A DNA stretch of 64,000 nt from Euwallacea fornicatus (Eukaryota > Arthropoda > Insecta > Coleoptera > Curculionidae). Below the pieces are notes generated by a model. It was not told the origin of the DNA, did no database searches, and was given only the letters and a program-made list of their open reading frames with translations. Shown piece by piece: positions 30,141 through 41,600 of this stretch. Location of the stretch: contig NW_027096090.1 of NCBI RefSeq assembly GCF_040115645.1, forward strand, positions 81,920 to 145,919. The letters run 5' to 3'. Positions within the stretch are counted from its first letter, which is position 1; each line of letters opens with the position of its first letter. Both the position numbers and the translations under genes were made by a program.

Positions 30141-31465
30141 TTAATGTCTTGGATGTCTTAGGTTACGAAATGTTGTTAATCGGTATTTGGGTTGTAGTTT
30201 GACGGGGGTAGCCATCAGTTGTTTGGTAGCTTCTGGGATTTCTGGTTCGTTTCGTCGTTCTTTCTTAAGTTTCCCGAGGACTTGTGCTTTATTGACATTA
30301 ATTTTCTTATTAATTGTTTCATTCAGTTCTTTGAAGATTTTAGATAATTCATGTACGTAATCAGTTTGAATCTGGTGAAGGCTTTTTTCGAAGTTGAGCT
30401 GGTAGTCTAGATTTCCTTTTATAATTTGAAATGGGGTAAAATAATGAGATGAATGTATATTATTGTTGTAGTTTAGAATGGCAAGATTCACAAGGTCTGG
30501 TATGGGTTTTGAACGGTCACTATCTTTGAGGGCGACGAGGCTTTCTTTTAGAGTAAAGTGAAACCTCTCGATGGGCGAGTTTGAGTTGGGATTATATGAC
30601 GTCGTATAGTGTAATTCAATTTGGTACGTTTTGCATAATTCCTAGATTAGGTGATTTTTAAAGGTTCCCGCTTTGTCTGTTGTTGTTTTCGAAGGGGTGC
30701 CGTGGTGTGAAAAGAATTTTATTAAATTTAAACAGACTTTTACTGTTGTTTCGTTGACAGGATAAGCGACTGCGAATTTTGAGAAATTATAATGGTTAAG
30801 TATTTTTGATGCCTGACAGAGTATGTATCCATATACAGATGTTCAAAGGGTTTGTTTCCTGTGGGGGTTGGTTTGAATATTACTTTATGTGGATGACGGT
30901 CGTACTTCGACTTCTGACAGGTTTCACAGGTACTTATGAAATTTATGACGTCTCTTTAAAGGCTAGGCTAATAATAGAATTGCTTAATGTTTTTTATGTT
31001 TTCCGTAATTCCTCTATGTGGGGTTTTCGTGGTGTGATATCGCTCGATTATTTCGCGTTGGTCGTCGGAATCGGAAACCTCTTCTAATAAGGTAATGAAA
31101 TGACTAGATTATAAGCGTTATTCTTGAAGGTTTCTTGGAATACTCAAACTACTAATGGTTCTAGTTCCTTTTTTGAGAAATAAAGACAATAAGTATCGGG
31201 TGGAAGTTGTTCGATCAGAATTTTTTGAATGTCCTCTGTTATTGGTGTTTCACTGATGAATATCGTTGTTCGTTTTTTTGTGTCAAGTAACATCTGTGTG
31301 ATTTTATATGGTTTTTCCTTAGTGGCCCATTTAAAGACTAGTTGATTTTTGAAGCTGTTAACGCTTTTGTTGACATATGGGGTACCTATAATTGGATTCT
31401 CCTGGGATGTGTGTACCGTTTCCGTGTGTATAGTGTTTTCCTTTAAATTTGTTATGATTGATTTA
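30141..31465 (-). pseudogene. pol: Integrase of element C, broken
   Basis: Only the C-terminal 116 codons (30141-30491) form a longer frame, matching B from LAILNYNN onward. Upstream sequence to about 31465 aligns with B integrase (zinc region near 30900-31050, core near 30580-30830), but stops and indels are frequent. No active integrase is possible. Confidence 0.8.
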
Positions 31466-32194
31466 TCACCGTGGTTGGTGTCTTCTGCTGTAATGGTACT
31501 TGATCCAGTGGTTTTTATGTCTGGTTGAGTTAGGTTTTTTCTTAGAGGTTGAATCTGTACGTCCGATATAATTTTGATTTTTGGATGGGGGAGTTGGTGT
31601 TGTCTTTTTGGGATTTTCGAACAAGTTTTTCTTGTGTTTCAAAGAAGTGCTTAATACGATCGTGCCATAGGTATTGGTCTTCATTGTTTTTTTTTCTTCA
31701 GCTGTGGCGGACACGTGCGTCAAAGGGGCCTTTACTTCGACGGGGTTTAATTCTCTAGGTGGTCTAAAGAGTATATCGGTGTTGGAATTTTTTATTCCTT
31801 TTTTATACTGAATGGTATACTCAAATTTCTGTAGTTTTAATTTCCATCTTAACAATTTTGAGTTGGGCTCCTTGATGGAGAATAACCATTGCAACGGTTT
31901 GTGGTCGGTAACTACTTTAAATTTTCGTCCGAATAAATAGGGTCGAAAATATTTAGTAGTCCAAACAATGGCAAGAAGTTCCTTTTCTATCGTCGAATAG
32001 TTACATTCGGCTGTGTTTAGGGTTCTGCTTGCATAGGCGATGGGCAGGTTTTGACCTACGGTCCCTTGGGATAGTATCGCGCCAATTGCGTAATCAGAAG
32101 CATCAGTCGTTAGTATGAAAGGTTTGGTAAAATCAGGGTATTGCAAGATTGGGTCATTTGTAAGAAGTGTTTTACAGAGGTCGAATGCGTTCAT
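31466..32194 (-). pseudogene. pol: RNase H and tether of element C pol
   Basis: 242 codons with TTDASDYAIGAILSQ, TIEKELLAIVW and TDHKPLQWL. Unlike B, the frame runs straight from RNase H through EEKKTMKTNTYG into the tether, which shows that the frame change in B at the A run is secondary. A later shift ends the frame at 31466. Confidence 0.85.
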
Positions 32195-33180
32195 GAATTG
32201 CTGGTCGCGTACGATTTTGGTGTTTTTCTTCAGGCACTAAGTTAAAGGCTTTGTGATTTTGGCGAAATTGTTAATAAATTTTCTGTAGTATCCTACTAGT
32301 TCGAGAAATGCCTTTATTTCCTTTGGTGTTTTAGGGGTCCTGAAGTTTTTTACGGCATCTATTTTCTTTGGGTTTTGGTTTGATGCCTTCTGGTGTGACG
32401 ACGTGTCCTAGGAATTCTACATTCTTTTTGAGGAATTTTGACTTATCTCGCTGAATTTTCATGTTGCAAGAATCTAAACGGTCCAAAATTGCTTTTAGGA
32501 AGTTCAAATGTTCCTGGAGGCTTGTTGAATATACGGTGATGTCGTCTATATAGACGAGGCATATCTTTTCTTGCAGTCCCCTCAACACATTATCCATGGC
32601 ACGTTGGAATGTGGAGGGTGCGTTTTTGAGCCCGAACGGCATTCGAGTGTACTCGAAATGACCGTGCTCTACGTTAAAAGCTGTTTTCTCAATACTCTTC
32701 AGATCCTTCTTGATCTGATGGAATCCGCTAGCTAAGTCCAAGGTGGTGAAATACTGACAAAGGCCTAACTTGTCTAGGATATCCTTGATATTGGGCAAGG
32801 GGTACCGGTCGTCTATCGTTTTGTCATTCAACTTGCGGTAATCAATAACGATCCTCCATTTTCGCTGTCTTGATGCATCCAATTTCTTTGGGACTATCCT
32901 GACAGGGGAGCCCCAAGGGGGGCTTAATGGCTAGATAATTCCATTTGTCAGCATTTGCTCAATCTGCCTGTTGATCTGTTCCTTGCGGACGTAGGGATAT
33001 CGGTAATTTTTCGTATGAACTGGGACTTCGTCAGAGGTTTTTATGATGTGTTTCACCTGGTTTGAGAAGGTCAGGGGTTCTCCTGGTTTTTATAAGACCT
33101 GTACGTAGGCCTGGAGTAATTTAAAGAGTTGTGTTCGTTCCTCTGAATTTAGATGATCATGTATTAAGGGTTTTAGGTCT
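32195..33180 (-). pseudogene. pol: Reverse transcriptase of element C, broken
   Basis: The best frame is 32331-32882 (183 codons), with VIDYRKLND, MPFGLKNAPS and YIDD: the usual YMDD reads YIDD here. Frame losses occur near 32330 (after KPKP) and a stop near 32930 separates the N-terminal fingers. The order is the same as in B. Confidence 0.85.
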
Positions 33181-33224
33181 GTATGAACGGGGTTGAATAT
33201 TTTTTTTCTCAGTGTTTGTTGGGT

Positions 33225-33500
33225 TATGAGGATAAAAGAAAACACACTAATTCTTAATGATTTTCTATTTTCTGATATGCGCGGTCCGATAAAGTTTAAG
33301 AGTGTCTTATTATATCAGGACGTAGAAAAGGAATGAATAGAATAATTAAGCATCGCTCTAAAAACACATACGTCGAACCTGTGTGTTTACATATCATCCC
33401 AAAAAGTCTAGACCAAACACATCTATCGAATAGTTTATGTGTCTGACGGAAGTCATACCTTCATTAATTTTGCCTTATGAAAGAAAGCATTATCCAACAG
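33225..33500. repeat. Extra DNA inside element C pol
   Basis: About 275 bp with no counterpart in B at the same place (between B 23110 and 23150). The flanks resume the pol similarity on both sides (33121-33180 and 33503 onward). No clear inverted ends or target duplication recognised. Either a small insertion of unknown type or sequence lost in B. Confidence 0.5.
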
Positions 33501-34195
33501 TGTTGTTGTTAAATTTTAGTATTTCAAAGTTATTAATCTCGATTGCTTCCAAAAGTGTATTTGCTCTATTACAATCGCTTTATCTGTATGATTGCAACGT
33601 CTATCGTATGAGTTTGATCCTGAATTGTTACTAATATGGGTTTGATTTCGATCTCCTTGTTCCAATAGTGATTTGTTAACCAGGTTGTGTCATCAGGTAG
33701 TTTAGTCTTAAGGTTTCTAGTCTAGGTTTCTTTGTACTATCCGTGGAGGAATTTCTATTTTGTATTGTTCGAAGTCTTGTCTGTATTGGAAGGGTATTTA
33801 TATGTGCTTGTTTTTTAGTAATTCGTTCCTTAGAGCAATATTAAGGATGAGTTTGCATAAATCTTTGATGCCTAAAATTCTATCGAAGAACTCATGAAAG
33901 GGGTACAGAATGAAGTTAATGGGGGTAGATATTCCAAGATTTAAAAGTAGGGGAATGTTGGCTTTACTAGTTGCCTTTTTTGTTCCTGCACATGTTTGCA
34001 GTGTGCTGACATAAGGTACGATTGTTTCGGGAAATAATGATTCTGTTAAGGAAGGTCGAAGTAGAGATGCGTGGGATCCAGTGTCTATTAGTAGTTTAAT
34101 TTGGTAACCGAGAATTTCAATATAGGGAAGTTGATTGGTTTGGAAACTATTGATGTTTATCCATGGGGATTTGGATCTGAGGCTGTTTGAAAATT
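33500..34195 (-). pseudogene. pol: Protease and pre-RT region of element C
   Basis: Aligns with B 23150-23785, including the protease segment around 34040-34110, where the codons for the Asp-Thr-Gly motif lie in decayed context (LLIDTGSHASLL-like reading). Several indels. No continuous frame. Confidence 0.7.
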
Positions 34196-35401
34196 TTCGA
34201 GGTATTCAAGTAAATCAGGAGATTCTTCAGAAGGGTCATCGTCTTTTGGGGCAAACGCATTGTCATATTACAGTGAAAAATCAGGGGTTTCTGAAGAGGT
34301 AGTTTCTTGGCCGTTTTCTAGGTGAGTTAATTCTTGGAATGTATATTTTGGTTGTGATTGTTGCTAAAAGGGTTGTCGAAATTGACGTTGATATAGATTC
34401 CCTTGGAATTTGTTTTGTACAAAGCTTTTGTGAGTTTGGGGTATTGCTGTACTGACTCCGGAAATTGGTTGGGGTTATTGTTTGTTAGGGTACGAATTTT
34501 AAAGTGTGAATTGATTTCGTGAAGTGATTTTAGGATATTGACTTGATCGTGCTGTTGGTTTCTGAAGGTTTTGTTCATTGCTCCTATTTATCGGTCTTTG
34601 TAAGTTGCCAAATAAGTTAGGTGAAGAATTTAGGGCTCGTTCTCGAATGATTCTGGACATATGTGGTTTTAAAATTATTCTGACTTGTTAATATTTTATG
34701 AAATATTAACAAGTCATCTCGAACTATGGTGTTTAAGTTCTGTTGGTTTTACACGATTAGTAAGGTTCTTAGCTCGTCAGAGATATTAGCTAATAAATTT
34801 TGTGTGGCAGTCAACTCATTTTGTGAAGTGAGTATCTTTTTTGCTTCGTTATTTTGAATTTCGGAACAAATCTTGGTATTTATCTTGGTCACTAATGCCT
34901 TTAACCGTTGAATGTAATCCTGAATGGATGAATTCTTTCTTGTTAAAAAGATTAGTTGCTTAGACATATGTAAATTCAAGTTACAGGATCACTGAATGTT
35001 TGCTGAAGTGCTTGCTTGATTTTTTCCTAAGTTTGGAGATCTGGTCTAGTTAGGAGAAAATTTTCAGCTGATTATATGATTTTTGATGTAATAGCAAGAA
35101 TCACATATTCTTGTTGCGATGGATCGGTGTTAAAATATCGACTATTAAATGTCGATATTTGTGTGATAAAGGACTCCAGCCTTGAAGGGGTCCCATCTAA
35201 TATTTTTAAAAGACCTATGGTTGTTCTCAAGGCTTCGGCCATTTTTACTATTAATAAATTGCTAATACTAGGTCGTGGGCTTGTTTCAGTATACAATTGG
35301 GCAATATAAGTTTCGGGGTTCAAGCTGTTACTTCCACTCGAATTGGTTCGTATCCTAGGATACGTTATGTCTCCTAATATCTGTTTTGAAATTTTTTCCA
35401 T
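34195..35401 (-). pseudogene. gag: Gag of element C, broken
   Basis: The N-terminal part 35072-35401 (109 codons) begins MEKISKQILGDITYPR and matches B gag (MRKFKRQILGDITYPR). The middle 34749-34979 carries TRKNSSIQDYIQRLKALVTKINTKI. The Gln/Asn-rich C-terminus is in 34327-34578. Stops and a rearranged stretch near 34680-34740, with a short palindrome ACTTGTTAATATTT / AAATATTAACAAGT, break it. Confidence 0.85.
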
Positions 35402-35735
35402 TCAACTTAACTAACAGAATTCTGATCATAAATTACTAACTTTCGGAATAGCACAACTTGTAAACTAACTTACGGTATAGTAATATGTCTTGTTCTATTT
35501 CAAGCGGTGCCTTGGCTAATAGGTAGACTGATTAGTTGGGGTGCCGCTTGTAGTGGATACTAGCTAGGCCACTATATCCGACTGACAGCTTCGTTGATGA
35601 TTTTCAAAAGCGAATGCTGCTCAGGAGTCCTTGGTCCTTCTAGACTGCTCCTTTCTAAACCGTTGAAACGGAGGGTATCTCGGTGGTGGTGTTGAATTAT
35701 ATGCACTAACACACTTTTAAAATACACCCGAAAGG
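35402..35735 (-). other. Leader of element C
   Basis: About 330 bases between PBS and gag, the same length and partly the same sequence as the B leader (ACCGTTGARACGGAGGGT is shared). No gene. Confidence 0.6.
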
Positions 35736-35753
35736 ATCCTACCAACTGCGCCA
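35736..35753 (-). other. Primer binding site of element C, tRNA-Ser with one mismatch
   Basis: Plus strand ATCCTACCAACTGCGCCA. One base differs from B (A for G), otherwise the same tRNA-Ser 3' end. Confidence 0.85.
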
Positions 35754-35989
35754 ATTTTATTAACTTTTTTATTTTAAGTTAAAAAAAAAACTATTTATTT
35801 CGAAAACACAAGATCATAAGTTCATGTAGCACTTGAAAGCAGAGACTAAAATGACTGATTATGCTAATCGGGATACTCCTTATATAATTAAAAAGTAGCT
35901 GACCTAAACTTAAAGCTAGAAGAATGGCTATTACATATGTGGCTCGTGTTATTATTATTTTAACTCCACGTGTAAGTGGCCATATAAAT
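35753..35989 (-). repeat. 5' LTR of element C
   Basis: 237 bp, AATTTTATTAAC to CCATATAAAT, followed by GAAT at 35990-35993. It lacks the AT-rich palindrome found in the 3' LTR. Confidence 0.92.
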
Positions 35990-35993
35990 GAAT

Positions 35994-37064
35994 CTCCCAA
36001 CGAATAATACACAACAAATACACAACCACCACCAATGGTTTTCTTGTACTTTTAGATTTGTTTTTTGGAAACTAGAAATTTTATTTTGCTTCAATCCTGA
36101 AACTTTAAAATAGAACGAAACAAATCGCGCATCTCCGCCGAAATAAGAAATTAAGGGCGATTAATGAAATCAAAAAATTATCACAGAATTAACATAGCAC
36201 GGCACACATACAACAAATAAATAAAAATGCCGACAATATCATCCTCAATTGCTTCGAAGACACCATCGAGCGTTTTTTTTTATAACTGTTTTTTGTTAAT
36301 TATTTAACATATTTCAAGTTAAAAATCGTGTATTGAAAAATTCGATTAAAAAAATATATTTATTTGCAAACGAATACCAAGCTACAACTGACTATGTTCT
36401 AAATACTTTGAATAAAGTTAACTTTATCGAGTATAATTTGGGTTCCCAGCGAAATGCAAGTTAGCAGTTTTATGGGAACCGGCGTCAGTTTTTTACTCTT
36501 TAGTCTCCGATATTGCTCAAAACGAAAACGTCGAAAACTCTGCTTTCGTTCATACAATTGTACGACTGTAAATCGTGACGCCTTCGCCAAGTTGAGCGCC
36601 GCCACCTACGACCAAAGAAAAATTAAGCAAACGTAATCCTTGTAATCAATAACATCGTTTACGAGGTTTAGAAGATAGGAATAGTGTGGGACCCACAGCA
36701 GCAATGGAACCATCCTAGCTTAGGATTTTTAATTTACTTTTGGCCACCAGTGTAGATCGGTGGATAGGTTCGAATATACATAATCCAAATTTATTCTGCA
36801 ATGTCTTTTTTAAAATTTTGCAAATTTTCGTCATTTTTTAAAATATCGGCCTTAGGTGATTTTATACGAAATAATTTCATTAGTCAATTCAATTAAGTTA
36901 ATTTCTTTTAACTACAACTATTTGCGGTTTTCAGAGACATTTTTTAAAACGAAGTAGACAAATTAACGTTTTCAAATACTCCGGTTCCAATTTATTCTTA
37001 TGTTTTGAACAAAAGTTTCTCCAACGTACACTCTTTTTAAACGATACAAAGTAAAAGAATCTAT
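35994..37064. other. Host non-coding DNA right of element C
   Basis: 35994-36036 continues the host inverted repeat interrupted by C. The rest is AT-rich with short frames of 60-70 codons on both strands (36399-36636) that I do not recognise and that overlap each other, so I do not call a gene. Confidence 0.45.
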
Positions 37065-37535
37065 ACCAGTGATAACATAAGTAGGGGGTTTTGCTTTTAA
37101 CACGACACAAAGCTCAAAAAACAATGCAATATTTTTACATAACATTTTTTCGAAATTTCAAAAACAACCGAAATATGTGCCTAAGGAAGTTATAAGTAAT
37201 ACAAGTTTAGCTGCTACTCATTCCGGGACTGGGACTGGCTACAAAAGGTGTTCGAAATTGTCTCCATTGGTCTCATTTGCAAAAACATTAAATGTTTTTT
37301 GCGTTTTTGCAATAATAGCTGATAATTTTTTGTGGGGCATTTTATTTCTTTTACTTTGAATTACTCTTCTATGCAGGAACGAATTTACATTTTATACAAT
37401 AACGTATTAAAACTCATTTGGGCATATTTCGTGTTTTTTTGAGATTTTGATAAAATGTCACATAAAAATATTGCATAGTTTTTTTAGATCTACGTCGTGT
37501 TAAAAGGAAAATCCGTATCTATGTTATACTTCGTA
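37065..37535. repeat. Foldback repeat, family F, copy 1
   Basis: Arms at 37068-37182 and 37413-37530 are inverted copies: TTTTAACACGAC, GCAATATTTTTA and CGAAATATG appear in mirrored order. The centre of about 230 bp is unique. Related sequence recurs at about 46555-47345. No transposase, so probably a non-autonomous element. Confidence 0.7.
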
Positions 37536-37810
37536 TATTATGACAAAATTATAGTTCACAAAACTAACAACAAAACGAAACATTCTTTTGCTCTTAATTC
37601 GTTTTTCACAAGGAGATAAGCGAGATTGAATTTAAACAATTATTAATTATTTTAAAACTCAGCGTTAGTTCTCGTTTAAACAATACTACAATTAATTAAT
37701 TTTATTTTCAAAACGATATCATATCATCCTCCTTTGGCTATTATATCAAAAATCAAGGGACTTTGCATAAGGATAAATAGGGTTACATAGATTCGAAACT
37801 AATGTATTTA

Positions 37811-39349
37811 CAGTATCGGACAAAATTAGAGCAACTTTAGAAATTTAATTTTAAATTGACATTGTTTCTTTAAAAATAAGATTTGTTATTATCAGTAATA
37901 TGTTTACAGTCTATTATAATTTACATCTGAGATTCAATGTTTAAAAAGTACATTTTAGAGGAGAAGGAAAAAGAAAACCTTTTACCATCACAATTGGAAC
38001 GACAAAATTAAAGCAACTTAAAAATTATTTGAATGAATATTATATTTAGAACAATTTTTTGTGTATTACCATTAATATTTAGTCCAATACCCCTTGTTTT
38101 GAAGAACTAGCTCACACCTTTTTGGCATTGAAGAAATTAAATTTTAAATAATGTCAGGATCAATAGTCTTCCAGGCGTTCTCTATTTCTTCAAATAATTT
38201 ATCCTGATTGGTAATATTTTTTCCTCGGATTTTGTTATTTGTGATCTCCCAAAGGTTCTCAATGGGATTTAAGTCCGAAGATTGGCCTGGCCATTTCATT
38301 GCCTCGACTTTCTTCTCCACGAATCAAGCTTTTACTATTTTCGCAGTATGCTTAGGATCGTTGTCGTGCTGGTAGACAAACTTAAGGAGCATTTCCCATT
38401 CGGCATATGGATACATAATATTCTCTAGTATATAATACTTAAATCTATCCATTTTGTCTTTAATCCTATAAAGTAGACTAGTTCCGTAAGCAGAGAAACA
38501 ACCCCAAACCATAATATTTCCTCCTCTGTGTTTAATGGTAGTTTTTACGTACTTTGGATTAAGTCTTTGGCCATTTGGGCGACCTACCCATTGAGCTCCA
38601 TCACTTCCATAGATGAAAAACTTGGATTCATCGGAAAATAATACTTTCTTCCACTGTTGAGGAGTCCAATCTCGGTGGTAGGTGGCGAACAACATCCTGG
38701 CCTCTCTATTTTTTAGTGAAAGATGGGTTTTTTGGCAGGTTTCCTTCCTTTTAAACCACGTTCTGTCAATCGACGTTGAACTGTTCTGGAAAAAACACTA
38801 ACTTCTGCTTGTGCAATAATCTGGCGAGCTGACATTTCAGGATTTTTTTTACTTAGCCTTATAAGACGCCTGTCTAACTTCTCTGTCGTTTTTCTTTCCG
38901 ACCACCTCGTTTTAAATTCGTTACGACACCACGGTCAGTGAATCTCCTGATAGTTTTTGATATAACATAATTTTTTATGCCAAAAACTTCCGATATAAGT
39001 TTTTGCGATTTCGCACTCTTATATGCACTAATAATTTTTTGTTTTAGATCAACTGAATAGTGAACACCACGAGGCATAATCGTAGATATTATTTGTTTAA
39101 AAGACCACAGGAAAGTCAGAAATACAAAATATTTAAACATTGGTTGCTCTTATTTTGTCGCAAAGAATTTTAGATCAAAACAATTTTTTAATTTTTTTAT
39201 TCTCAATAACAATTTAAACTATTTATAGCAAATGTATTTTACACTAACTACTTTAAGCTTAATATTTATGATAAAATATTTCATGATTTTTTAGAGAGAG
39301 TAAATTTAGAAGAATATTTCAAAAGTTGCTCTAATTTTGTCAGATACTG
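37811..39349 (-). mobile_element. Tc1 transposon with IR/DR ends
   Basis: A 1539-bp element with TA on both sides (37809-37810 and 39350-39351). Ends read CAGTATCGGACAAAATTAGA and CAGTATCTGACAAAATTAGA inward. Each end has a second, inner copy of the GACAAAATTARAGCAAC motif (38001-38021 and 39143-39159), exactly 182 bp from the outer one on both sides. This is the IR/DR arrangement known from Tc3-like and Sleeping Beauty-type elements. Confidence 0.93.
38155..39080 (-). pseudogene. Tc1 transposase, DD34E, with a stop and frameshifts
   Basis: Transposase of the Tc1 family. The N-terminal HTH begins at the Met of MPRGVHYSVDLKQ (about 39078). The frame changes between about 38880 and 38695. The catalytic part has the first Asp in LFSDESKF, the second in QHDNDPKHTA and, beyond an in-frame TGA at 38324-38326, WPGQSSDLNPIENLW with the catalytic Glu. 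Counting the stop as one position, 34 residues separate the second Asp from the Glu, the exact Tc1 spacing. The TGA therefore looks like a point change of a sense codon. The reading ends near 38155. Inactive as it stands. Confidence 0.9.
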
Positions 39350-39351
39350 TA

Positions 39352-40206
39352 CGTCCGTTCGAAAATTTTCTATCTCTCCACTAAGCACCAGGGTGTTTGC
39401 TAGGAAGTAGTAGTGCAGGATACGGAACGGGATACGAACGGAGTTTATTCTTAATCAATTTAAAATCAATGGTACTCGTACAGATACCCAGTGTGTGGTA
39501 CAGGTTTTGGCGATAATTGAGTTTTTTAATTGATCGTCCCGTTATCATTCAAAAATTATCGAAGTGCAGAGGAACAAGCCCTTTTATGACAAAATTGTAG
39601 CAAACGTTTTTTTTATGACGTACGAACACATTGTTTAAATAATTTACGCCATAAAATCTAAAAAGGCTTCGTTATTTACGGAGAACTTTGAAAACACGAT
39701 CTCCCTAGTTAGAAATACAACAGAGGAATCAAATTCAAACGTGGATTTTATTCAAATTTGTATAATTTGCACTAAATAATACTCCACGGGTGGGGGTACT
39801 TTTTTTTTTTTTTTAACGAGGAAAATCTTCAAAAAACTCCCATCCGATCTTGTTTGGAACGGCGTGTGGGACTCGCTACTGAGAACGCTAACCCACTAAA
39901 AACCTCGTTGATCCTCGTTAACCCCCCTTGTGCCGGTACTGTCCCTGGAGAATATGCTTCGCGCACAAGGAGAGCTTCGGTGTATTTTGATCTGGCGAAT
40001 TAGCACGTATCTATTTAGCCCATATCTGGCTTAAGTTTAAAGTGAAGAGGCATTGTTTACACTACCAAGAATTGGTTTTCCTAGAGAAAACTGTGTTAAC
40101 AGCAGGGAGCATCGCGGCGGAATGTTTTTTCCATCCAGTCCGTTTGTGTGCCGTTGAGGGAGCGAACTATCATTGCGGTAGTAAAAATTAAAAATTTAAG
40201 GGAACC
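39352..40206. other. Non-coding DNA between Tc1 and the minisatellite
   Basis: No recognised gene. The phrase CGGGTGGGGGTACT near 39787 recurs at 40649, so the minisatellite region is bracketed by a 14-bp direct repeat. Confidence 0.45.
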
Positions 40207-40645
40207 AAATTTAAAGAAAACTAAACTGAGAGGAGAGGAAATCTGTAATAGATTTAACCCCTGGACGGCAGATGGCGACTCGGAAGCCATGTAGGAAACT
40301 AAAATGAATGAGGGAGAAATCTGTAATAGATTAAACCCCTGGACGGCAGATGGCGACTCGGGAACCATGTAGGAAACTAAAATGAATGGGGAAGAAATCT
40401 AATAGTTTCAACCCCTGGACGGCAGATGGCGAAATGGGAACCATGTAGGAAACTAAAATGAATGGGGAAGAAATCTGTAATAGATTTAACCCCTGGACGG
40501 CAGATGGCGACTCGGGAGCCATGTAGGAAACTGTAAAATGAATGGGGAAGAAATCTAATAGTTTCAACCCCTAGACGGCAGATGGCGACATGGGAACCAT
40601 GTAGGAAACTGCAAATGAAAGGGGAAGAAAACTGTAATAGTTTTA
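40207..40645. repeat. 78-bp minisatellite, about 5.5 copies
   Basis: Tandem units with spacing 78, 76, 78 and 78 bp, measured at CTGGACGGCAGATGGCG (40261, 40339, 40415, 40493, 40571). Each unit carries AACCCCTGGACGGCAGATGG, then CCATGTAGGAAACT and GGGGAAGAAATCT. Units alternate between a TGTAATAGATTTAA and a TAATAGTTTCAA form. Overlapping minus-strand frames across it are repeat artefacts. Confidence 0.92.
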
Positions 40646-41399
40646 ACGGGTGGGGGTACTGCAAAATAATGATTTATTACGATTGAAACGAGAACCTACC
40701 ACCATTTTCAACCGTCCACACATGGTGTGGTGAATTTTATTTCTCATTGACCTGTCGCCCATCGGCACGGAACAGTAATTCTATTAATTCTGGCGATCGT
40801 AGGTTCTCCATTTCGAATCTCGTCCCGTTCACACATATACATATAAGCAGGGACTTCCAGCGAATACACACGAATATATACGAATATACACGCAGGTAAG
40901 AAACTATAAAAAGGAAGAAAATCTAAAAACCTCGAATATCCGGAAACAAAATAAATGGCTCGTTTAAGTTTTGGCGAATGCGCCGGGAGGTGGTACTTAA
41001 AAGTATTAAAATAAAGAGTTCCTAAAATATTTCTCTATTGACATTTTCTAACAACAGAAAGAGACGAATTTAAGGAAGTTCATAAGATATTTGAATAAAC
41101 ACACATTCAAGCGTTCAGATAAAATCATCGACTTTTGAACTTGACTCATTGCCATACTACAAATTAGGAAAATCACATTAGATTATATTGTACATTTTTC
41201 GAGATGAAAAGGCTTGTCAAATTTCGTTCCAAAGCAGCAGCAGTATAATTTTATGAATAAGAAAAGTCGCAACCTTTTCGTTCGACACCATATCAATTTA
41301 TAACGACCTCCTCTGGTATACCACCCAACGTAGTATCCCACACTACCACCTACCTAAATACCTCGTACATTAGATAAAAATATATATATTGTTACTAAT

Positions 41400-41600
41400 G
41401 TTACTAATTAATTATTGGTGGTGGTTGCTTATTTGCGAGTGTTGTTCATTTGGTGATTCAGCCAAGTTGTGATGATGACGCGGCCAACAATGCGGCTGGC
41501 GATGTGTAATCCCTACGACCTAGCACTTTTGGGACAAAGCATTCGAATAGGTGATATAGCGCAATAAAAACGTGTTGTGGAGATTCGGTGTTTTATTTCC
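41400..41600 (-). repeat. Host inverted repeat, right arm with the empty site of element C
   Basis: Reverse complement of 11128-11255 joined to 35994-36036. The single ATTC at 41456-41459 corresponds to the GAAT that element C duplicated. The arms are diverged (my estimate is roughly 75-80% over about 170 bp). Confidence 0.7.

Larger units (their letters stand above)
11256..35989 (-). mobile_element. Errantivirus-type element C, old, split by nested insertions
   Basis: Ty3/gypsy element with env. The outer limits are LTR ends AATTTTATTAAC (left) and CCATATAAAT (right), both flanked by the 4-bp duplication GAAT (11252-11255 and 35990-35993). Only about 7.7 kb of this span is element C: the left (3') LTR is cut at 11495 by transposon H and resumes at about 28471 after M2. 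Gene order on the minus strand is 5' LTR, PBS, gag, PR, RT, RNase H, IN, env, PPT, 3' LTR. All genes are broken by stops and frameshifts. The two LTRs differ at several percent of positions and the left one carries an extra AT-rich palindrome, so this is the oldest member of the pile. Confidence 0.9.

Noticed and set aside
36399..36636. Two overlapping 60-68 codon frames on opposite strands
   Set aside because: At most one could be real and neither resembles a known protein.
40096..40664. Overlapping 78-95 codon frames on minus with repeated Pro-Ser-Ala-Val-Gln-Gly motifs
   Set aside because: They are translations of the 78-bp minisatellite in several frames.
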